Assembly: GCA_016792805.1 (NCBI GenBank)
Contig: JAEUHX010000070.1
Coordinates: 1-64,000 of the forward strand
Length of the DNA stretch: 64,000 bases
Origin: Planctomycetota bacterium
GTDB lineage: Bacteria; Planctomycetota; UBA1135; JACQFD01
Reading direction: 5' to 3'
Shown: one piece after another, positions 36,683 through 44,518 of the stretch
Layout of the letters: each line of letters begins with the position of its first letter
Numbering within the stretch: position 1 is the first letter of the stretch
Translations under genes and position numbers: made by a program
Notes under the pieces: generated by a model
What the model was told of the DNA's origin: nothing
What the model saw: only the letters and a program-made list of their open reading frames with translations
Database searches by the model: none

Positions 36683-37518
36683 TAGCCCTCGGAGTTCGGC
36701 TTCCCGCCGACCATGATCGAATGGAGCTTCCGCAGCGACTCCGCTTCGATCTGTCGCACGCGCTCGCGGGTCAGCCCCACGACCTCGCCGATCTCCTTGA
36801 GGGTCATGGGCTCCGCCTCGCCGAATCCGTACCGCAGGCGAAGGATGAGCGCCTCGCGCTCGTCGATCACCTTCAGCAGCTCGTTCAGCTTCTCGATCTC
36901 GCACGTGCTGAGGAACTCTTCGTCGGGGCTCTTTGTTTTGGAGTCTTCGATCGCTTCGCTGGCGGACCAGAACGCGTCGGAGCTGGAGGACGAGGCGCCG
37001 CCGCGAATGGTGCGTTCGACGACATCCCAGCTTTCATCTTGGACGACGCGGTTTTCAGCGGCGAGCCCCTCGGCGATCTCATCGGCCTTCGGGGTGCGGC
37101 CGAGGTGATAGGAAAGCTCCGTGGCAACCCCCTTCCAGTGGCTGATCAGCTCCACCATGTAGGAAGGCACACGTACCGTGCGCACGGTGTTGACGAGGGA
37201 GCGCCGGATCGCTTGCTTGATCCACCATGCCGCATAGGTGCTAAAGCGACAATTACGGTCGGGATCGAAGCGCTCGACGGCTCGCATGAGGCCGATGTTG
37301 CCTTCGGCGATGAGATCCTGGAGCGAAAGCCCTCGGTTCACATAGCGCTTGGCGATGCTCACGACGAGGCGGAGATTCGCGCGGATCATGTGGTCTCGCG
37401 CGGTCGGATCACCCGTGCGCACGCGTGTTGCGAGCTCACGCTCCTGGCTCGCCGAGAGGAGTGCAACCTCGTTGATCTCCTTCAGATACGTCTCTAAGCA
37501 ACGCTCTCCTGCTGCCAC
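36682..37518 (-). CDS. Sigma-70 family RNA polymerase sigma factor (RpoD/RpoS-like)
   Basis: 278 aa with regions 1.2 to 4.2. Region 1.2 is ETYLKEINEVALLS. Regions 2.1-2.4 contain MIRANLRLVVSIAKRYVNRG and DLIAEGNIGLMRAVERFDP with TYAAWWIKQAIRR. Region 3 has a Ser-rich insert (GGASSSSSDAFW). Region 4.2 is TLKEIGEVVGLTRERVRQIE. The short N-terminus without region 1.1 suggests a group 2/3 sigma or a compact housekeeping sigma. GTG start at 37518 with GGAGG eight bases upstream. Divergent from the HPr-fusion gene and upstream of hemW. Confidence 0.93.
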   Translation of the reverse strand: MAAGERCLETYLKEINEVALLSASQERELATRVRTGDPTARDHMIRANLRLVVSIAKRYVNRGLSLQDLIAEGNIGLMRAVERFDPDRNCRFSTYAAWWIKQAIRRSLVNTVRTVRVPSYMVELISHWKGVATELSYHLGRTPKADEIAEGLAAENRVVQDESWDVVERTIRGGASSSSSDAFWSASEAIEDSKTKSPDEEFLSTCEIEKLNELLKVIDEREALILRLRYGFGEAEPMTLKEIGEVVGLTRERVRQIEAESLRKLHSIMVGGKPNSEG

Positions 37519-37634
37519 CGAACCCTCCTCCTTACGCCTCTTCGCGCGGGCGGTTGTTCGGCCTCCCGTTCCGGCGAACTTGAGCCGGCGGATCTCGCTC
37601 GGTTCGACGGGCCGTGCCGTATGCTTCGAGGACT

Positions 37635-38996
37635 ATGGCTCGGCGCAAGCGCAAGCGGCAACGGCGAATCACGCAGGCCTCGGCGGTGATCGGACCCGCC
37701 GATGGGTCGCTTGAACGCATCCTGAGTGAGAAGGAGTTCCTGCCGCTCCTCGTCAGCTCGGCGCAACCATTCTTTCGGCTGACCAATTTCTTGGTCTCGA
37801 CGAGTCCCACGACCTGGAGCGAGAGCCACATGTTCTCGCTCCTGACGGAGGCGAACGTGCTCGAGTCGTTCCTCGACGACTTCGATGCTCGTAATAATGG
37901 TGTGTTCACTTATCTGACGGAGCTCGTGGCGTCGCTTCGGGGGTTCGCGAACGCGGCCCATGCATTGCAACATCTCCAGCGTCGGTATCCGAAGTACGGG
38001 GTCGAGGATCCGGCGGGTGTCTCTTTCGAGCCGCTGCTCGCCGACGCCATCGAGTGGACCACCGTCTCCATCTCGAAACTGCTGAAAGAACTGTATCAAG
38101 AGTCGGAAGCGCGCGGGATCCCGATTCCGCGGGAAGCCGTGGGCGACCGCCACTTCCCGAGCGCGTTCGCGAGGCTGCGGCTGCCGCGAACGGCCGACGA
38201 AGAGGATGTGGCCGACGAGCAGCAGCGGATCGCGGAAGTCGCGTCGAAGTATCTGAAGACTTGCGACCTGATCGAGGGAATCGGGATCGAAAAGATCTCG
38301 GATCCGATTCGCTTGCGACATTTTGTTGCAAAAAGCTGTTCGGAGGAGAAGGCCCGCTTCTATGAAGCGGGTGTGCATAATCTCCAGTCGAAATACGACA
38401 CTTATATCAAGAATACGGCTTTCGAAGCGAAGGACGCCAATCTCCGTCCTCTGCGAGGCTACATTTCTGTTTCTCTGCATCTCTTAGAATATGTGACCCA
38501 CCTGGTTCACTTCTATGAGAGGCACGAGAACGACATCCGCTCGGAAAAGACGAAACAGCGGATCGCGAGGATCATCGTGAAGGGTGAAGTGCTCGACAAC
38601 GCGATCAACTTTGGGCTGTGCTGCGCTGCCGGCTTCTTGCGCCGTGGACGCGCCCATGCGCAGGCGATTTTCCCGGCCTACACTCGGCTGCGGGTCGAGA
38701 CGCTTCAGGTGCCGAACGGGACGACTCTGCACCTGCGCCCTGCGACGCTCATCTATAAGGTTGCCGCGCACTATGGAACACCGGTGCAGATGAGGATCGG
38801 AGTGAGCGATTGGATCGACGCCGGCTCGCCGATTCGAGTGGCGGTTGCCTTCGGTATGAACCCGGAGGCTCGAGAAGTGGTGTTTCGCGCCGACGAGGCC
38901 GTGCTGAGGGACTATCGCGCGCTCTTCGACTGCGGGCTCGGTGAAGGTCCGGGCGGGCTGGACCAGCTCCCCGAGCGCCTCTCCTATCTGCGGTAA
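37635..38996 (+). CDS. Large helical protein with C-terminal HPr-like phosphocarrier domain
   Basis: 453 aa. The N-terminal ~350 residues are helix-rich with a very basic start (ARRKRKRQRR) and no family I can name. The last ~100 residues look like an HPr domain: VPNGTTLHLRPATLIYKVAA, where H366 sits in the 'LHxRPA' active-site motif, then DAGSPIRVAVAFGMNPE and VVFRADEAVLRDYRALFDCGLGE, which resemble HPr's regulatory Ser-helix region and final helix. In HPr the His is phosphorylated by EI; whether this domain carries phosphate or is only a relic is unknown, as no EI or HPr kinase is in view. ATG 37635 chosen; GTG 37614 is an alternative. Confidence 0.72.
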   Translation: MARRKRKRQRRITQASAVIGPADGSLERILSEKEFLPLLVSSAQPFFRLTNFLVSTSPTTWSESHMFSLLTEANVLESFLDDFDARNNGVFTYLTELVASLRGFANAAHALQHLQRRYPKYGVEDPAGVSFEPLLADAIEWTTVSISKLLKELYQESEARGIPIPREAVGDRHFPSAFARLRLPRTADEEDVADEQQRIAEVASKYLKTCDLIEGIGIEKISDPIRLRHFVAKSCSEEKARFYEAGVHNLQSKYDTYIKNTAFEAKDANLRPLRGYISVSLHLLEYVTHLVHFYERHENDIRSEKTKQRIARIIVKGEVLDNAINFGLCCAAGFLRRGRAHAQAIFPAYTRLRVETLQVPNGTTLHLRPATLIYKVAAHYGTPVQMRIGVSDWIDAGSPIRVAVAFGMNPEAREVVFRADEAVLRDYRALFDCGLGEGPGGLDQLPERLSYLR

Positions 38997-39001
38997 CTTT
39001 T

Positions 39002-39739
39002 CTAGACGCCGAAGCGCAGGCGCTCGGCGAGCACTCGCGGGAGCCCTGCCGCGAGGATCTTCCCGGCGGCACGATCGACGTCGTAGGCCACCCGTTTCAT
39101 CGTCACAATATCCGTGGCGGTGTCGTAAACGGCGGCGACGGCCCGCGGGTCTTCGTCTCTCGGCTGGCCGACGCTTCCCACGTTGACGAGGGCCCGGTCG
39201 AAGCGGGAGAGGTCGATACTATTGCCAAATGTGTACTCGACTCGATCGGGGGCCTCGGAATTTGCCAGGAAACCCACTGGAATATGTGAATGACCAACAA
39301 AACAAACTCTTTTTTCCAGGTTCCGAAGAGTGGTTTCCGCGTCGCGCGTCGTCTGGATATAATTAAACTCTTCGGGGCGATCGAGAGATCCGTGAACTAC
39401 AACAAATGAATCGTCGATGTGCACGAGGGGCAGGGAGCGAAGAAAGTTGCGCTCTTCGTCCTGCAGCACCTTCCGAGTCCAGAGCGCCGAGGAGCGGGCG
39501 AACACATTGAAGTAGGCGAGATCCACCAGCGTCTCGATCGCGGCGGCATCGTGGTTCCCCAGCACGACGACGGCGCCTGCTTCTCGGATGCGCGCAATCA
39601 CCGGCCCTGGGTCCGCGCCGTAGCCCACGAGATCGCCGACGGAGAGCACCTTCTCGACACCGTCTCGCACGAAGGAGGCGAGGACGGCGTCGAGGGCTTC
39701 GATGTTCGCGTGGACGTCGCCGAGGATTCCGATCTTCAC
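39002..39739 (-). CDS. Calcineurin-like metallophosphoesterase (YfcE/MJ0936-like)
   Basis: 245 aa with a complete metallophosphoesterase motif set: GDVHAN at the N-terminus, GDLVGYG, GNHD, VHGS and GHSHIPV, plus NVGSVGQPRD typical of the YfcE/MJ0936-like group. These residues bind two metals and hydrolyse phosphodiesters. The physiological substrate cannot be told. It ends 5 bases from the convergent HPr-fusion gene, leaving no room for a terminator, and the upstream same-strand gene encodes a small membrane protein. Confidence 0.9.
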   Translation of the reverse strand: MKIGILGDVHANIEALDAVLASFVRDGVEKVLSVGDLVGYGADPGPVIARIREAGAVVVLGNHDAAAIETLVDLAYFNVFARSSALWTRKVLQDEERNFLRSLPLVHIDDSFVVVHGSLDRPEEFNYIQTTRDAETTLRNLEKRVCFVGHSHIPVGFLANSEAPDRVEYTFGNSIDLSRFDRALVNVGSVGQPRDEDPRAVAAVYDTATDIVTMKRVAYDVDRAAGKILAAGLPRVLAERLRFGV

Positions 39740-39847
39740 TGGGATGGATTCGCGCTCAGAGGATGGGGGATCTGCGGATTTCGCGTTGCCTCGCCCTTCG
39801 GAGAGCGCGCTCAGCGAGGAAGAGTATCGTCCGCGCCCACTCGGAGT

Positions 39848-40417
39848 TCACCCTCGCGGCGTACGCGCACGGCGGAGGTCGAGGAGCATGAGTTGGACAG
39901 CAAGAAAAGCGGCGCCCGCAAGGCTCCGAGACACGGCCATTTGGAATGCGTCCCTCGCGGGCCCAAGGTCGGCGGGGCCCATGGGCGTTTCCCAGACGAG
40001 AGAGAGCGCGATCAACCCGCCAAAAGCGGTGGGCGCCCATGGAATAGCTCGACCGTACGAGCGCATGCCAAGGAGGACTGGAGCAGCGGCGACAGCCAGA
40101 ACCATGGCCGGGAGCAGCGTGACCAGAGCGTTGACCGAAATGACTCCAACGAAGAGACCCAGGCCAGCGGCGGCAACCGCGGGGGCGAGGCGCTGTACGA
40201 AGCCGAGGGCGACACGGGTGGCCTTTGAGACGCCCCGGGACTCAAGACTCCATCCACTTTCACGCCAAAGCCAGGCGCACTCCTGGAGCACGGCCGCTAG
40301 GAGTGCGAGAAGTCCTTCCGAGGAGAGTGAGCCCAGCACCCAACAGCCGAGCAACACAACCGAACTCCATGCCACAAAAGCGGTTATGAAAAGTGGAGCC
40401 GAAATCAGGCGCCCCAT
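39848..40417 (-). CDS. Polytopic membrane protein of unknown function
   Basis: 189 aa with about five or six hydrophobic helices (FITAFVAWSSVVLLGCWVLG, VAAAGLGLFVGVISVNALVT, LIALSLVW, among others) and basic loops; small Gly/Ala/Leu-rich. ATG 40417 is favoured because GGGAGG lies six bases upstream. Divergent from parB. The pattern could fit a prenyltransferase-like or MAPEG-like fold, but none of the Asp-rich motifs of UbiA enzymes are seen, so no function is assigned. Confidence 0.6.
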   Translation of the reverse strand: MGRLISAPLFITAFVAWSSVVLLGCWVLGSLSSEGLLALLAAVLQECAWLWRESGWSLESRGVSKATRVALGFVQRLAPAVAAAGLGLFVGVISVNALVTLLPAMVLAVAAAPVLLGMRSYGRAIPWAPTAFGGLIALSLVWETPMGPADLGPARDAFQMAVSRSLAGAAFLAVQLMLLDLRRARTPRG

Positions 40418-40584
40418 CGAGGGCCTCCCGGTTCTCTCCATGCACAGCCCTTTGGGCGGTCGCATACGTCCCGAAGGAGCCTCCTCACGATGCCCTGCTG
40501 CGACCTCTTGGATGCCGAGGCACTTTCCCGATTCCTGGGGAGCCGGTAGAACTCGCGACCTCCAAGCCAAGCTGGCAACGCCCC

Positions 40585-41463
40585 ATGGAAGCACCCAAAC
40601 GACTCGGTAGAGGCCTTCAATCCCTTCTTTCGACCGAGCCCAAAGGGGATGTCGGTGCCCACACGGCGCCGATTCAGCAACTCGTTCCGAACCCCAGGCA
40701 GCCCCGCGAGCAATTCGACGAAGCCGCCCTGGAGTCGCTGTCTCAGTCGATTCGTCAGCATGGGTTGCTTCAGCCGATCGTAGTGAGGAAGGCCGCTCAG
40801 GGGTTCGAGATCATTGCCGGTGAGCGACGATTCCGCGCGGCGCAAAAGGCCGGTCTCAAGGAGGTTCCGATCGTCGTACGCGACTCGGTCTCGGAAACGG
40901 AGATGCTCGAGCTGGCGATGCTGGAGAATCTCCAGCGGGTGGATCTGAATCCCATTGAGCGGGCTCGTGGATTCGCGGCTCTCGCTCGGGACTTTGGGAA
41001 GACGCAAGACGAGATCGCGCGCAGCGTGGGACAAGATCGTGCCACGATTGCGAACACGCTTCGGCTTCTCGAATTGGAGCCCGAGATTCAGGAAGCGGTT
41101 CAACGACGCGCCATCTCGGCGGGGCATGCTCGAGCGCTGCTCTCCGTGCCTCAGCCGAAGAAGCGTCAGGAGCTTTTTGCGAGAATCCTGAGCGAGGAGC
41201 TCAGCGTCCGTCAGGTCGAACTTGCTGCCGCCATGCAGGGAGCGCCGAAGAAGGTGATGCGTCCCCGGCGTGCGAAATCCACTGTGAGCCGGTCGCCGTG
41301 GGTTCACGAACTAGAGGATCGCTGGATGCGCAGGCTCGGCGTCCGCGTCTCGATCGTTGAGCACCCGCGATCCCCGCGAGTCGTCATCCAGTGCTCGAGC
41401 CTGGAGGAGCTCGATCGAGTGTCGGAGATCGTTCTCACTGCAGGCCCCGCGGAGCGCCACTGA
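40585..41463 (+). CDS. parB: Chromosome-partitioning protein ParB (Spo0J/Noc-like CTPase)
   Basis: 292 aa. N-terminal ParA-stimulating motif KRLGRGLQSLL, CTP-binding boxes LLQPIVVRKAAQG and AGERRFRAAQKAG, box LENLQRVDLNPIERARG, the helix-turn-helix for parS (KTQDEIARSVGQDRATIANTLRLL), and a C-terminal dimer domain. It loads as a CTP-dependent clamp at parS. ATG 40585 chosen since the N-terminal motif follows at once. Two parS sites lie 12 and 35 bases past the stop, so the genes and site form a compact unit, whereas parA is 8 kb away. Confidence 0.96.
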   Translation: MEAPKRLGRGLQSLLSTEPKGDVGAHTAPIQQLVPNPRQPREQFDEAALESLSQSIRQHGLLQPIVVRKAAQGFEIIAGERRFRAAQKAGLKEVPIVVRDSVSETEMLELAMLENLQRVDLNPIERARGFAALARDFGKTQDEIARSVGQDRATIANTLRLLELEPEIQEAVQRRAISAGHARALLSVPQPKKRQELFARILSEELSVRQVELAAAMQGAPKKVMRPRRAKSTVSRSPWVHELEDRWMRRLGVRVSIVEHPRSPRVVIQCSSLEELDRVSEIVLTAGPAERH

Positions 41464-41474
41464 GGAGCACGTTT

Positions 41475-41490
41475 CGTTTCACGTGAAACA
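41475..41490. promoter_or_regulatory. parS site 1
   Basis: CGTTTCACGTGAAACA, one base from the general consensus TGTTTCACGTGAAACA, with a perfect 14-bp palindrome core. It is just downstream of parB. Confidence 0.93.
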
Positions 41491-41497
41491 GAGGCGC

Positions 41498-41513
41498 TGT
41501 TCCACGTGGAACA
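41498..41513. promoter_or_regulatory. parS site 2
   Basis: TGTTCCACGTGGAACA, a perfect 16-bp palindrome and a recognised parS variant. Its centre is 23 bp from that of site 1, about two helical turns, so both may be bound on one DNA face. Confidence 0.93.
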
Positions 41514-41578
41514 TCTGAAGTCGCTTCGCCGGCTCGATTCGGCGGAGAATGCGCCTTCGCGCGAGTTCTGATCGCTCG

Positions 41579-42571
41579 CTAGAGCGCCTGCACCTTCACA
41601 ATCATCGTAGGCGCCTTCGGCCGCTCCGTGCCGGGCTCGAGCTCGCTTTCCGCAATCTTGTCCACGACATCCATCCCTTCGAGGACATTGCCGAAGACGA
41701 CGTAACGCCGGTCTAGGGAATGGGACGGACCCGTCACGATGTAGAACTGGCAATCGGAACTGGTGGGCGCACCCATTCCGCCTGACGGCTGAGCCATCGC
41801 CACCGCTCCTCGAACATGGGCCAGCCGATTGACCTCGAAGGGGACGCTGCCACCGAGCGAGCCTTGGCCCCAGGTTTCGGGCTTCCCCTCTTCCTTTGAG
41901 TTGGGATCGCCTCCCTGAACGATGCTGATACCCCCGGTAGCTCCCTTGACGATTCGGTGAAACCGTGTTCCCTCTAAGCTCTTATTTTCCAATAGTTTAC
42001 GGAAATTCTCGACATGCTTCGGTGCGAGCGAATCGTAGAGCCCGATGACGATCGTGCCGGCCGTCGTGACGATCTGAACGCGACCGGTCTCGGGCGGCTT
42101 GGGGTTCGTCGTCAGCGCGGCTTTCTCCTTTTCCCATTGGTCGAGGGCACCCACCGACTGCGCGAGCACCGATGCTCCCGAGGCACCCGGAATCAGTCCC
42201 TTCGCAGCAGGAGAATCCCCTGCGGTCGCAGTCTTTTCGACCAGGGCACGGGCATCTGCGCGCTTTCCTTCCCGGAGGAGCTGATTTGCGCGGACGAGAT
42301 CCGCCCAGGGCTGAACCGACTTGTCGAGCCCCTCGACAGGCGCCGGCTGGGCGACGCCGCGATCGCTCTCCAACTGGGCAAAGCCACTCCAGGCAGCGGA
42401 ATCAGCAGCATCCTGGTTCGCCTTCAGCGTCCTCTGGAGGAAGTACCAACCGATCCAGAGTGCGGCGGCAAGGCCAACCGCGATAAGTCCGCCGCGAACT
42501 GCCTTTTCAAAATACTCGTCCGCCTCCGGCGCCGGGGCCGCGGCGGGAGCCTGCATCGAATCAATTGCCAT
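41579..42571 (-). CDS. Membrane-anchored cyclophilin-type peptidyl-prolyl isomerase
   Basis: 330 aa. An N-terminal anchor (GGLIAVGLAAALWIGWYFL), a roughly 120-residue linker with TPR-like helical character (ADLVRANQLLREGKRADARAL), then a cyclophilin domain: VTTAGTIVIGLYDSLAPKHVENF, the catalytic Arg in GTRFHRIV, VQGGDP, GAVAMAQ, SSDCQFYIVTG and YVVFGNVLEGMDVV. It catalyses cis-trans isomerisation of X-Pro bonds, most likely outside the cytoplasmic membrane. The linker resembles YfgM/PpiD-type architectures. Convergent to parB with the parS sites between. Confidence 0.92.
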   Translation of the reverse strand: MAIDSMQAPAAAPAPEADEYFEKAVRGGLIAVGLAAALWIGWYFLQRTLKANQDAADSAAWSGFAQLESDRGVAQPAPVEGLDKSVQPWADLVRANQLLREGKRADARALVEKTATAGDSPAAKGLIPGASGASVLAQSVGALDQWEKEKAALTTNPKPPETGRVQIVTTAGTIVIGLYDSLAPKHVENFRKLLENKSLEGTRFHRIVKGATGGISIVQGGDPNSKEEGKPETWGQGSLGGSVPFEVNRLAHVRGAVAMAQPSGGMGAPTSSDCQFYIVTGPSHSLDRRYVVFGNVLEGMDVVDKIAESELEPGTERPKAPTMIVKVQAL

Positions 42572-42608
42572 GTCTTCTAGTCTTCTTCGTATTGAGATAC
42601 TGTTAACG

Positions 42609-43058
42609 TCAGTTTGAATTCGTACGACGGGTGGTCACTTCGAGCTCAATACGCGCCTCACTGAATCCGAGGGACCGTATCTGGTAGCTCGCAACCGAGT
42701 CTGCCTTCGCGAAGCGAAGAAACACGACCTCTTCTTGGTCTTTTCTTTCCGTCAAAATCCACCCATGGTGGGGAACGCGTTCCTCGAGATAGGAGACGGT
42801 CTCTCGCTGCCCCATAGGCCCGACATAAACCTGCCGACCAAGGCGGAAACTGCCCGCCTCGGCGACAAAGCGCTCGTTGGCCTTTCTCGCGTCCGTGCGA
42901 AACCCCGGTGGGACCGGCAGGTCGTCGAACTGAGGAACCGCGGTCACCGAGCGATCCCCTTCGACCATGCGATTCCCCTCCTCCGTCTGACGGCTGCGAC
43001 AGGCCACCGACGCGACCAGGAGAAGAAGCGAAAACAGCGCGGCGAGGAAGATCTTCAT
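42609..43058 (-). CDS. Putative lipoprotein of unknown function
   Basis: 149 aa from ATG 43058 (AGGA five bases upstream). It starts MKIFLAALFSLLLLVASVAC, a signal peptide ending in a plausible lipobox Cys, then a small alpha/beta domain (LPVPPGFRTD, FRLGRQVYVGPMGQRETVSYLEERVPHHGW, VVFLRFAKADSVASYQI). The 'LPVP.gf' and 'YlerMp..GW' pattern recurs in small periplasmic proteins of unknown role. Same-strand neighbour of the cyclophilin. Confidence 0.7.
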   Translation of the reverse strand: MKIFLAALFSLLLLVASVACRSRQTEEGNRMVEGDRSVTAVPQFDDLPVPPGFRTDARKANERFVAEAGSFRLGRQVYVGPMGQRETVSYLEERVPHHGWILTERKDQEEVVFLRFAKADSVASYQIRSLGFSEARIELEVTTRRTNSN

Positions 43059-43366
43059 GGTGATCCTGGGCAGTATCCCGATGCCCGCGAGCTCGAGCAA
43101 TGGCCGAAAGGCCATCGATACGCCGCTGCCGCTCGGCCACGCCCTCCCGCCAACTCCCGAACTGCTCGAAGTGTGTCCGAGACGACACCCGCAGGGGCAC
43201 CCCGATCGTGCTCACGCCGAGCGGACACCCCGTACGGCGCGGCTGTCCTTCGTATTCGCACTGCGAAAGGTCACAATCGTGCGCCTCGACGATCGGGTCT
43301 CTGCCCCGCGGCTCGTCGGAAACTCTCCGCCACGAAACCCTCACTATTTCTTTCTCGAGTTCGAGC
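43059..43366. other. Divergent intergenic region, possible minus-strand frame
   Basis: About 300 bases between the lipoprotein and the secreted protein, presumably holding both promoters. The minus strand has an open frame with protein-like stretches (CDLSQCEYEGQPRRTGCP, THFEQFGSWREGVAERQRR), but it has no clear start signal and runs on into the lipoprotein gene out of frame. I cannot decide whether it is coding. Confidence 0.35.
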
Positions 43367-44518
43367 ATGTCTCCCATTGCGCTCTTCATCCGCGTCATCC
43401 TCGCCATCGCTCTCGGCGGCAGTGCAGCCGCGACCAGCGCCGCCTATGGGCTTCCGCCCCAGGCGGGGAAGGCTTCGAAGTCGCCGGCGAGCGCTCCCGC
43501 GAAGCCCGCGAGCGCCCCGGCGAAACCGAGCGCCGAGGACGCCGAAGCGATGAAGAAGGGACTTGTGAAGTTCGGCGACCTCTGGGTTACCAAGGAAGAT
43601 CTGCCCTTTTTGAAGGAAGGAAAAGTGAAGGTTGACGGGGAGTGGCTCACAAAAGATGAGAAATCGAAGCTCGACGCTGGGTGGAAGCGGCAGGATCTCG
43701 AGTGGATCTCCCCTGAAGACCAGCCAAAAATGGCCGAAGGATTATTTAAGGTTGGTGATAAGTGGCTTTCCGCAGCGGAGGCGGACAGCGCCCACTCGTC
43801 CGCTTCCAATCCCTGGAAGATCCCGGGGAAACACACCATTCTGATTTCTACGCTGGGGCGAGACGAAATCGTCCGCCTACTCGCCTTCTCCGAGAACGCT
43901 GCGGCGCTCACACAAAAAATTCTCGGTAAGCAGCTTCCTTCTCGAATCACCGTGCGCGTCTTCGCGACGACCGACGAAGCGAACGAGTTCGGCCAGCAGT
44001 TCGCCGCGGATCACTCGAGCATCTGGCCAGGATATGTGGCCGAGCGCGATCCCGACCGCCTCGCCGTCTGCTCGTACGATAAGGACTTCGCACATTTGTA
44101 TGTCGCGCACGCCGCCGCCCACAAAACAGTCGACGTGCTCGTGCCGGAAGCCGACAAACTGGCCGACTGGTTTCTCGAGGGGCTGGTGACCTACGTCGAG
44201 CGATTCTCGAGCACGGCCTACAAGGAATGGGCCATTCAACAACTCGTCCGACGCGGCGGAATCAGCAAGCTCGACGACCATCTGAAGAAGATGGTCCTTT
44301 CTGTGGAGGATATCGAGGGGTCGCAAACGCGCCTCTACGAGGCGGGAATCACCTTTGCCTACTTCATCGAGACGCCTGAGAAAGCGGATGAAGAGGCCTT
44401 CAAGAAGGCGATCGCGTCGCTCTCGAAGCCTCAGAAAGACCGCATGGAGCCCATTTCGAAGCTCCTCCATGGTGAACTCGAGAAGCGCGTCCGCAAATAC
44501 TCTCGAATCGATAAGTAA
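43367..44518 (+). CDS. Secreted protein with four ~20-residue Trp repeats and a gluzincin-like C-terminal region
   Basis: 383 aa. Signal peptide at ATG 43367 (SPIALFIRVILAIALGGSAAATS), then an Ala/Pro/Lys linker. Residues ~63-140 hold four tandem repeats of the form 'g.vk.gd.Wl..ed..k...' (KFGDLWVTKEDLPFLKEG, KVDGEWLTKDEKSKLDAG, RQDLEWISPEDQPKMAEG, KVGDKWLSAAEAD). The C-terminal ~230 residues resemble the basic secretory/peptidase MA-like fold (HAAAHKTVDVLV, ADWFLEGLVTYVERF), but no HExxH is visible, so protease activity is doubtful. Its stop overlaps the next start (TAATG). Confidence 0.72.
   Translation: MSPIALFIRVILAIALGGSAAATSAAYGLPPQAGKASKSPASAPAKPASAPAKPSAEDAEAMKKGLVKFGDLWVTKEDLPFLKEGKVKVDGEWLTKDEKSKLDAGWKRQDLEWISPEDQPKMAEGLFKVGDKWLSAAEADSAHSSASNPWKIPGKHTILISTLGRDEIVRLLAFSENAAALTQKILGKQLPSRITVRVFATTDEANEFGQQFAADHSSIWPGYVAERDPDRLAVCSYDKDFAHLYVAHAAAHKTVDVLVPEADKLADWFLEGLVTYVERFSSTAYKEWAIQQLVRRGGISKLDDHLKKMVLSVEDIEGSQTRLYEAGITFAYFIETPEKADEEAFKKAIASLSKPQKDRMEPISKLLHGELEKRVRKYSRIDK

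Noticed and set aside
42658..43407. 249-codon minus-strand frame with CDLSQCEYEG
   Set aside because: Its later two thirds are the wrong frame of the lipoprotein gene and it overlaps the divergent secreted-protein start. The first third remains undecided.
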